Positions 59,227 to 64,000 of a stretch of 64,000 nt of DNA are shown here, one piece after another. Each line of letters opens with the position of its first letter. Positions within the stretch are counted from its first letter, which is position 1. The stretch comes from Diabrotica undecimpunctata (lineage: Eukaryota > Arthropoda > Insecta > Coleoptera > Chrysomelidae). Made by a program: the position numbers and the translations under genes. The notes beneath the pieces are model-generated. The model did not search any database, was not told the origin of the DNA, and was given only the letters and a program-made list of their open reading frames with translations. The stretch lies in contig NC_092809.1 in assembly GCF_040954645.1 (NCBI RefSeq), positions 63,058,141-63,122,140 on the forward strand. The letters are read 5' to 3'.

Positions 59227-59673
59227 TTATTTCATTATAAAAGTATCATAAAGTTGAAATACATTACTTAAAGCACAAACACTCCCACTGTTTGAATGAT
59301 ATGGACATCTTGGCTCCATTTTCTGCAGAGCTGGTTGTTCATCAAACTCCAAAACTGGGGATAGACTATACTTTTTGATGTACTGTGACTTTTCTCGCCC
59401 TTTAACATAAACAGCATTAACGCCTCTTGTCAAATGTTGGATAATATTATGGAACTGGTGTACTGGTGTAAATCCGTGATTCCAGTTCAATCCATGATGG
59501 TTATTCATCAACCAAACAGCTTGATTATAATATTCAGGACCCAATAATCGTATCGGATATGGTGGTTTAAAAAAAAAATGACTAATTTTTTGACCATCAT
59601 AACTTGCAAACTCTTTCACGATAAACTTATTTTTTTCGGTAATAAAACCTTGGACATCTACTATTAAGCACAT
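59227..59673 (-). CDS. Conserved protein of insect Polinton-like elements, function unknown
   Basis: 148 residues, intact. It starts CLIVDVQGF, then KFIVKEFASYDG, FFFKPPYPIRLL, NNHHGLNWNHGFTP, AVYVKGREKSQYI, VLEFDEQPALQKM and CPYHS. I recognise this motif series from repeated uncharacterised insect genes. The spaced D, H and K motifs in an alpha/beta pattern could be a nuclease-like (DEDD/RNase H) fold, but the first acidic motif is DxQ and not DxE, so this is only a suggestion. It has its own upstream region with octamer words and is not tightly coupled to the capsid gene 283 bases away. Confidence 0.6.
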   Translation of the reverse strand: MCLIVDVQGFITEKNKFIVKEFASYDGQKISHFFFKPPYPIRLLGPEYYNQAVWLMNNHHGLNWNHGFTPVHQFHNIIQHLTRGVNAVYVKGREKSQYIKKYSLSPVLEFDEQPALQKMEPRCPYHSNSGSVCALSNVFQLYDTFIMK

Positions 59674-59956
59674 GATTACAGACTGAGTTTGTGTAGTGCA
59701 TAATTTGTATTTTTAAAAGAATTTTCAGTCATGCGCATGAGAGAGTTTCGCATATAATGCCATAATTAGCACCTGACCCTTATACAGTCCTCATACGGGA
59801 AGTCTCTCATTAGATACAATTTTACAACACCTGTACCTGCTCTTTGCATACAGCTGCTCCCTATTTAAAACAAACTCCCTAATTTTCAGGTGCTCATTAA
59901 TTTGCATACAGGTGCTCCCTAATTTGCATTCACCTGTTTTGTATAATATAAATATT
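59674..59956 (-). promoter_or_regulatory. Upstream region with octamer and E-box words
   Basis: Contains TTTGCATACAGCTGCTCCC (59855-59873), ATTTGCATACAGGTGCTCCC and AATTTGCATTCACCTG, the same words that make up the array at 48300-48695. Confidence 0.6.
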
Positions 59957-61201
59957 TTACAATTGTTTCACAATTTTTGTTAGAGGGTTATATGTGAATT
60001 CTTTCTCGTGAAGTATTAGACAATAGGCTGAGATATCAGAGGTTGTTGGTTCATCTGTCTCAAATTCTATACGAAGCACAACAGATCCGGATTGAATTAC
60101 TTCTTTTTGACGAGAGCAGTCAATGTGTATAAGTGGAGCAATTGTTTTAAAGTCAATTGGATTAAATATGGGTTGGTTTAAGGTCATGTGATAATAACTC
60201 TTCTGGAAATTGGCAAACATTTCATATAGTTTGGCAAACCTATTAGTCTTAAAATCTAGTTGAAGATCATTATAGGGATACCTCTCAGAATTTAAAAACA
60301 CTTTAATATTCTTTAAAGTGCAATGATCAAATTTACTCATATCTTTTGTTAATTTTGATTTTCTGTTATTTTGAAAAGCAACAACAATGTGTCGTGGAGT
60401 TTCTATTTTGGTACTAGTCCGCACTGACCATGTGTGACGTGTAGAGTTATTTAGGGCTGGATATTCAATCATTTGCCAACTTCGAAATTTAATAGGTAGT
60501 TCTTGGTTTGTATGTGAAATTTTGTTTAGTCGCAACTGTTCTCGAATACTAGGAGTTACATGTGGTACCTCCCAATATAATTTAGTAATGTCAATTTTTG
60601 GACGCTCAGTCTCATCTTCGCTTACTACTGCATCAATATCATCATTTGATCGAATAAGTATCAATTCTTGTTTCATGTTCATAATAATTTTTCTAAAATC
60701 TTCAAAAAATCCGGATAATAGTCTTAAAGGTATACACACATTAAAGTTTCCATTTGAATCTACCAAAACATTGTTTTTAGGGACTTCACTATTATTTTCC
60801 ATTCTACTCATTTTTGGAAACCAACCAGCATTTTCCAATAGCAAGCTTTGATTTTCGTTAAGGCTAAGATAGTTTTTAATACTTGATACTAATCCTACAT
60901 CACGTACTGAGTCAATTATTACCCCATTTAATTCAAAACGTAGTTCACGAAACAAGTAAGCTATACTATTATTAATAAATTTTATTTTGGTTGGTGTTTT
61001 ATTGTCATGTGTGGCTAATTTGCCCTCAATATAGAGGAAACTATTTGCTGGAAACGTCAAACTATCCAAATCTTGTACTGAAATACGGATTTCATCATTG
61101 TATCCCAATTTTCCAGGAATGTATGGTTGATAAGTGTGGAACTGATAATCTTCAATAGTGTTATCATTAAAAGGTTGACCAGTAACGTGAAGAATTTCCA
61201 T
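59957..61201 (-). CDS. Probable major capsid protein (double jelly-roll type)
   Basis: 414 residues, uninterrupted. It is beta-rich with no membrane segment and no cysteine-rich or enzyme motif. It begins MEILHVTGQPFNDNTIEDY, followed by strand-rich blocks (LTFPANSFLYIEGKL, NNSIAYLFRELRFELNGVI) and a C-terminal half with a second similar set (VVLRIEFETDEPTTS). I recognise this N-terminal block from insect Polinton/adintovirus-like elements, where it occupies the hexon-like position next to the protease and ATPase. It is shorter than classical Polinton capsid proteins (around 600). Its ATG overlaps the preceding stop as TAATG. It would form the hexameric capsomers of an icosahedral particle. 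Confidence 0.65.
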   Translation of the reverse strand: MEILHVTGQPFNDNTIEDYQFHTYQPYIPGKLGYNDEIRISVQDLDSLTFPANSFLYIEGKLATHDNKTPTKIKFINNSIAYLFRELRFELNGVIIDSVRDVGLVSSIKNYLSLNENQSLLLENAGWFPKMSRMENNSEVPKNNVLVDSNGNFNVCIPLRLLSGFFEDFRKIIMNMKQELILIRSNDDIDAVVSEDETERPKIDITKLYWEVPHVTPSIREQLRLNKISHTNQELPIKFRSWQMIEYPALNNSTRHTWSVRTSTKIETPRHIVVAFQNNRKSKLTKDMSKFDHCTLKNIKVFLNSERYPYNDLQLDFKTNRFAKLYEMFANFQKSYYHMTLNQPIFNPIDFKTIAPLIHIDCSRQKEVIQSGSVVLRIEFETDEPTTSDISAYCLILHEKEFTYNPLTKIVKQL

Positions 61202-61368
61202 TATACCAAGACTTTAAATCCTAACGATTGAAGAAAGCGACGATTAGATGGAGTTATTTGTTTAAAAGGTAATCTCCTTTTATATGATTTTGGTAGAGAT
61301 GGAGTTATTTTTGTAGAAGGTAATCTCTTTATATATGTTTTTGGTTCGCGAGAAAAAACTAAAACCAT
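61201..61368 (-). CDS. 55-residue basic protein, coupled by TAATG at both ends
   Basis: Sequence features: 13 Lys/Arg, an imperfect internal repeat (LPSTKITPS and LPFKQITPS) and a hydrophobic ending FLQSLGFKVLV. Its ATG uses the last A of the previous gene's TAA, and its own TAA supplies the A of the capsid ATG. Size, charge and position between capsid genes suggest a small virion or core protein, comparable in position to precursor core peptides of adenoviruses; that comparison is inference. Confidence 0.7.
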   Translation of the reverse strand: MVLVFSREPKTYIKRLPSTKITPSLPKSYKRRLPFKQITPSNRRFLQSLGFKVLV

Positions 61369-62069
61369 TATATACGTTTTCTAAGATGTAGATTTACAGT
61401 AACCTCCTCCCCTCCAAAGTCAACAAGTTTACCTGCTTGGTTGATAATTTTTACTGTAAGGTTAGAGATTGTTTTAATACTCACTGGATAATACAAAATA
61501 TTTTGGGGTACCTCAACTATTTTATACCCAGTTGGTACGGTTGGGAAGAACTGATGGATAATGTGAACTGGATTTCCGTTTAAATAGGATCCTGATGCTA
61601 TGTTACAGTCAATACATAATGCGTTTGCACCCCAAATCTCCACTGGGTTGTCTGAGATATGTATCTGGTTTGCTGCTAGTAGCCCTGATTTAAATCCAAA
61701 TAATTTCCCAATAGAATTCGCGGGAAGAAATGAAATTTCTCTATTACTATTAATTATAACTTTGGAGGATGATAACTGTGGAGTAATTTCTATAGTCGCA
61801 TCACTATCTCTCTTTTTCATGTTTTCTTTTATAAGTTTTGTAATATCATCTAATTCATAAGACCCCTTTGGTAATTTATAGGTATAAGTAACATTTCGTA
61901 TATTCCAGAGAAAAATGTTATTGTTTTCATCGATATTTGGAATACTATTAAAACTATAAAAACTAGTTACCCCAATTTCGTAATCGAATTCATCTTCAAG
62001 GTAAATCGGAGGATTAAAACTATAACTCAGATTTGAAGCGTTCCCAGTAAGCGTAAAGTTGAAAGACAT
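61368..62069 (-). CDS. Probable minor capsid (penton-like) protein
   Basis: 233 residues, intact, beta-rich. Blocks: SFNFTLTGNASNLSYSFNPP, EYEIGVTSFYSFNSIPNID-like region, KLPKGSYELDDITKLIKENM (a conserved helix), LLAANQIHISDNPVEIWGAN, and a C-terminal VEVPQNILYYPVSIKTISNL with TVNLHLRKRI. This pattern recurs with the capsid gene in insect virus-like elements. By position and predicted strands it would be the single-jelly-roll vertex protein, but no structural evidence is available. It starts 29 bases after the protease stop and ends in TAATG with the next gene. Confidence 0.55.
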   Translation of the reverse strand: MSFNFTLTGNASNLSYSFNPPIYLEDEFDYEIGVTSFYSFNSIPNIDENNNIFLWNIRNVTYTYKLPKGSYELDDITKLIKENMKKRDSDATIEITPQLSSSKVIINSNREISFLPANSIGKLFGFKSGLLAANQIHISDNPVEIWGANALCIDCNIASGSYLNGNPVHIIHQFFPTVPTGYKIVEVPQNILYYPVSIKTISNLTVKIINQAGKLVDFGGEEVTVNLHLRKRI

Positions 62070-62098
62070 TGTTTTAAAACGTAAACAATCAATGTTTG

Positions 62099-62467
62099 CT
62101 ATTTATAGTAGTTGTATAGAAAATCTAAGGAGTAATGACCACACCTGTATGAGTCGTTTTGGATTTTATCATAATTGTAATATATTTTTACATCGCCATT
62201 ACTTAAAAAATACTTTATTACGCTTTTTGGAGGGGGTAAGTCTCCATAAGAATCAAAGTAAATTACGTTAGACTTAGATTTTGCATAAGCTACCCAGTGG
62301 GTTCCGACTCCTCGATTAGAATCTAAATTTATAACACCACACTCGTTTTTATGAATTTTTTTTGGCATATTATTTCTCATATACACACCTCTAAACAAAG
62401 GAAGAGCTTTACCATGCTTTATTATATCAGTACTTGTTAAAGCATGATGAGGAAGATTTAGTTTTTT
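62099..62467 (-). CDS. Adenain-type cysteine protease, N-terminus reached by -1 frameshift
   Basis: Catalytic residues in the order of the adenovirus protease/Ulp1 family: His in GTHWVAYAKS, Asp in YFDSYGDLPPP and Cys in YRCGHYSLDFLYNYY. Other conserved parts are NECGVINLDS and FRGVYMRNNMPKK. The family-like start LPHHALTSTDIIKHGKALP lies upstream of the first in-frame ATG (62380) and is continuous with the -1 frame entered at the slippery site 62467-62461. So the protein is probably made as a C-terminal extension of the PLA2-like protein. It would mature capsid proteins in the particle. Separate initiation at the internal ATG would lose conserved residues. Confidence 0.8.
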   Translation of the reverse strand, partial: KKLNLPHHALTSTDIIKHGKALPLFRGVYMRNNMPKKIHKNECGVINLDSNRGVGTHWVAYAKSKSNVIYFDSYGDLPPPKSVIKYFLSNGDVKIYYNYDKIQNDSYRCGHYSLDFLYNYYK

Positions 62468-63114
62468 GAATAAGGCTTCAAGTATAATCCATAGCCCTTA
62501 TAAGGTCTTAGATATAATCCTTTGCCTTTCTGTTCCATGGCTAGATTATGGCGTTTTTGTTCTTCAAGACTAATTCGATTAGCTTTCGCATCTCCAATGG
62601 TCTTGTAAATAGTAGTACCAAGGCCCCCAACAGCAGATAAAGCACCGATTAGTGGGAGAAGTAGGGGAAGGAATCCACCTTTCTTTGGTGTTTTAATGAT
62701 CCTTTTTTTCTTATTTATTCTTTTACGAAGAGAACCACCTTTTTTGCGTCTTAGACCCATTCCCAACTTACGTTTTCCTTTCATAGCTGTTGTAACAAAC
62801 CAAGCAGCTGCCTTCTGTCCAAACGGTGTGTCTTTAGATTTTACAATATCCCAAGCTTTGTTTTCTAAAATCTGATCCGCCTTGTGTCTGGTTGATAAAT
62901 CAGTACTTGTAGAGTATGCAATATCGTGGTGTTTACAAGCCTCGTCTAGTTTATTAATTCCCTTATCTCCCCGCTCTAATCTTTGTTGTAAACGGGTTCC
63001 TGGTCCACAATATGAATATCCTGGAAGATGGAGTTCTAATGGAAGCTTATTTATAATTTTGTTTAATAATCCACGCCCTTTTCTTTTTATATGCCCTTGA
63101 ATCTTTTTTTTCAT
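62458..63114 (-). CDS. PLA2-like, membrane-active virion protein
   Basis: 218 residues. Basic N-terminus, then LPGYSYCGPGTRL (calcium-loop glycines) and ACKHHDIAYS, with the HD pair and Tyr of the phospholipase A2 active site as in parvovirus VP1. A very basic stretch at about 115-145 is nuclear-localisation-like. A hydrophobic glycine-rich segment follows (GGFLPLLLPLIGALSAVGGL), then a C-terminal direct repeat GLYLRPYKGYGLYLKPY. Such proteins in Polinton/adintovirus relatives are thought to help particles leave endosomes. The stop codon is directly preceded by A_AAA_AAC. It is first in the minus-strand late cluster. Confidence 0.8.
   Translation of the reverse strand: MKKKIQGHIKRKGRGLLNKIINKLPLELHLPGYSYCGPGTRLQQRLERGDKGINKLDEACKHHDIAYSTSTDLSTRHKADQILENKAWDIVKSKDTPFGQKAAAWFVTTAMKGKRKLGMGLRRKKGGSLRKRINKKKRIIKTPKKGGFLPLLLPLIGALSAVGGLGTTIYKTIGDAKANRISLEEQKRHNLAMEQKGKGLYLRPYKGYGLYLKPYSKN
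62461..62467 (-). promoter_or_regulatory. -1 ribosomal frameshift site A_AAA_AAC
   Basis: In the PLA2 frame the codons are TCA AAA AAC TAA, so the heptamer is in exact register and abuts the stop. The -1 frame leads without a stop into the protease. Confidence 0.65.
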
Positions 63115-63180
63115 GGTGTCTCACTTATATATATAGTAGATGGGCTATATATACCCCAAAGTTTTAAAAACATTTTATTA
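63115..63180. promoter_or_regulatory. 66-bp bidirectional promoter with two TATA boxes
   Basis: Lies between the divergent PLA2-like and ATPase start codons. TATATATAG-type boxes occur at 63126-63135 and 63145-63153, one usable in each direction. With so little space, transcription of structural and packaging genes is probably coordinated. Confidence 0.65.
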
Positions 63181-63864
63181 ATGAAGATTGAAAAGCAGAA
63201 ACTCTCTCTTCCTATTTCTAACCATGATGAGGTTACAGAGGAACAACATGTAAAACATGGTTATCTTTTTGGTGGCAACAGAAGGTTTTTAGTTGTTGGA
63301 CCAAGTGGTTGTGGCAAGACGAATGTATTATTGTCTTTAATTGAGCATCCAAATGGTCTAAGATTTGAGAATATATATTTATATTCCAAGTCGTTGTATC
63401 AACCAAAGTATGTATATTTGCGAAACTTGGTTGAGCCAATAAAAGAAATTGGCTTTGAAGGATATAATGATCCCAATAATGTACCATCTCCTGATGATAT
63501 TAAAGAAAATTCAATAGTTATTTTTGATGATATTCCATCGTGTGATCAAAAAATTGTACAAAGGTATTTTTGTTATGGGAGACATAAAAATATAGATTGC
63601 TTTTATTTATGTCAAACATACAGTGCTATTCCAAAACAATTAATTAGAGATAATTCTAATTTACTTGTAGTTTTCCAACAAGACTTTACAAATTTAAAAC
63701 ATATTTTTGACGATCACGTTAATATAGACATGACTTTCCAACAATTTAAAGATTTGTGCTCATTATGTTGGAAAGACAGATATGGATTTCTTGTCATTGA
63801 TAAAGACTCTCCCAAATCAATGGGTCGATATCGGTATGGGTTCGATAGGTATATAAGGCTTTAA
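63181..63864 (+). CDS. DNA-packaging ATPase (FtsK/HerA, A32-like)
   Basis: 227 residues from ATG 63181; the frame is open further up, but that part overlaps the opposite gene and the promoter. Walker A VVGPSGCGKTNVL, Walker B NSIVIFDDIP, then a YFCYGRHKNIDCFYLCQTY block with the sensor Gln and a basic IPKQLIRDNSNLL motif, as in packaging ATPases of Polintons, adintoviruses and poxviruses (A32). It would drive genome entry into preformed capsids. Intact throughout. It is divergent from the late cluster and followed after 45 bases by another plus-strand gene. Confidence 0.88.
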   Translation: MKIEKQKLSLPISNHDEVTEEQHVKHGYLFGGNRRFLVVGPSGCGKTNVLLSLIEHPNGLRFENIYLYSKSLYQPKYVYLRNLVEPIKEIGFEGYNDPNNVPSPDDIKENSIVIFDDIPSCDQKIVQRYFCYGRHKNIDCFYLCQTYSAIPKQLIRDNSNLLVVFQQDFTNLKHIFDDHVNIDMTFQQFKDLCSLCWKDRYGFLVIDKDSPKSMGRYRYGFDRYIRL

Positions 63865-63909
63865 ACTAACATAGTCCTAACGTCCTAATAACTAACGTCC
63901 TAGTACACA

Positions 63910-64000
63910 ATGGATCCTAAAGTTACGCGAAAACTGCTTTTATCACGACAAGCGTTGAAGAAGAAGTATCGTAGTTTAAAACATGACATAGCTCAGTCTC
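63910..64000 (+). CDS. Partial small coiled-coil protein, runs off the right edge
   Basis: Starts MDPKVTRKLLLSRQALKKKY and continues open to the edge. Basic and helical, similar in style to 58525-58728. This type of opening recurs downstream of the ATPase in related insect elements as I remember them. The gene's end and product cannot be judged here. Confidence 0.55.
   Translation, partial: MDPKVTRKLLLSRQALKKKYRSLKHDIAQS

Larger units (their letters stand above)
53411..64000. mobile_element. Polinton/adintovirus-like endogenous element, right end outside the window
   Basis: A ~10.6-kb cluster of compact genes on both strands, with hallmark proteins of the group: protein-primed type DNA polymerase B, adenain-like protease, FtsK/HerA-like packaging ATPase, capsid proteins and a PLA2-like protein. 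A retroviral-type integrase was not found and may lie to the right. The left boundary is uncertain; 53411 is the first gene that fits the style. Confidence 0.82.

Noticed and set aside
63091..63180. Upstream extension of the ATPase reading frame
   Set aside because: It overlaps the opposite gene's start and the TATA region; ATG 63181 fits the family start better.

Overview
This is an AT-rich, intron-poor, repeat-dense piece of an insect nuclear genome. A leaf-beetle-like or other coleopteran host is a guess from the mix of repeats and is not proven. No ordinary single-copy host gene, tRNA or rRNA was recognised. Almost everything with coding potential is a mobile element or an endogenous virus-like element, and many elements are nested inside one another, so their relative ages can be read.

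1-6.4 kb: the 5' end of a piggyBac transposase leaving the left edge (minus strand); a decayed IS630/Tc1/mariner-type transposase whose second D and final E are 82 residues apart (DD82E, Sailor-like); a ~150-bp tandem repeat; a 270-bp MITE; and a hammerhead-ribozyme-like motif.

6.4-19.5 kb: one Tc1/mariner-like DNA transposon (TA target site, ~500-bp terminal inverted repeats) holding two later insertions. A three-LTR tandem Gypsy-type retrotransposon sits in its left terminal repeat, flanked by AGGG. A LOA/Jockey-like LINE splits its transposase. The Gypsy element starts gag inside its LTR, has a perfectly phased G_GGA_AAC frameshift site, and carries two families of covarying hairpins.

19.9-26.2 kb: a Russian-doll of LINEs. 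An R1-clade element with a long open ORF2 lies inside RTE-B, which lies inside RTE-A; both insertion events have visible target-site duplications. 27-46.4 kb: relics of Jockey-, RTE- and R1-type LINEs, a pogo/Tigger relic, microsatellites and AT-rich filler.

46.9-53.4 kb: a decayed multicopy arthropod gene (GQN..EVGHT family), an array of octamer/E-box-like repeats, and a segment bounded by 42-bp inverted repeats that holds an unrecognised intact 190-codon ORF and four long hairpin units whose inner arms are flipped between units.

53.4-64 kb (continuing past the right edge): a Polinton/adintovirus-like endogenous element. It has a broken protein-primed DNA polymerase B, but an intact and very compact virion module: PLA2-like protein, adenain-type protease, minor capsid candidate, 55-codon basic protein, probable double-jelly-roll capsid protein, and a divergent packaging ATPase. 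Within this module two junctions are TAATG stop/start overlaps and one is a canonical A_AAA_AAC slippery site directly before a stop codon. This suggests expression from one polycistronic late message and is the strongest candidate for an undescribed arrangement in the window.
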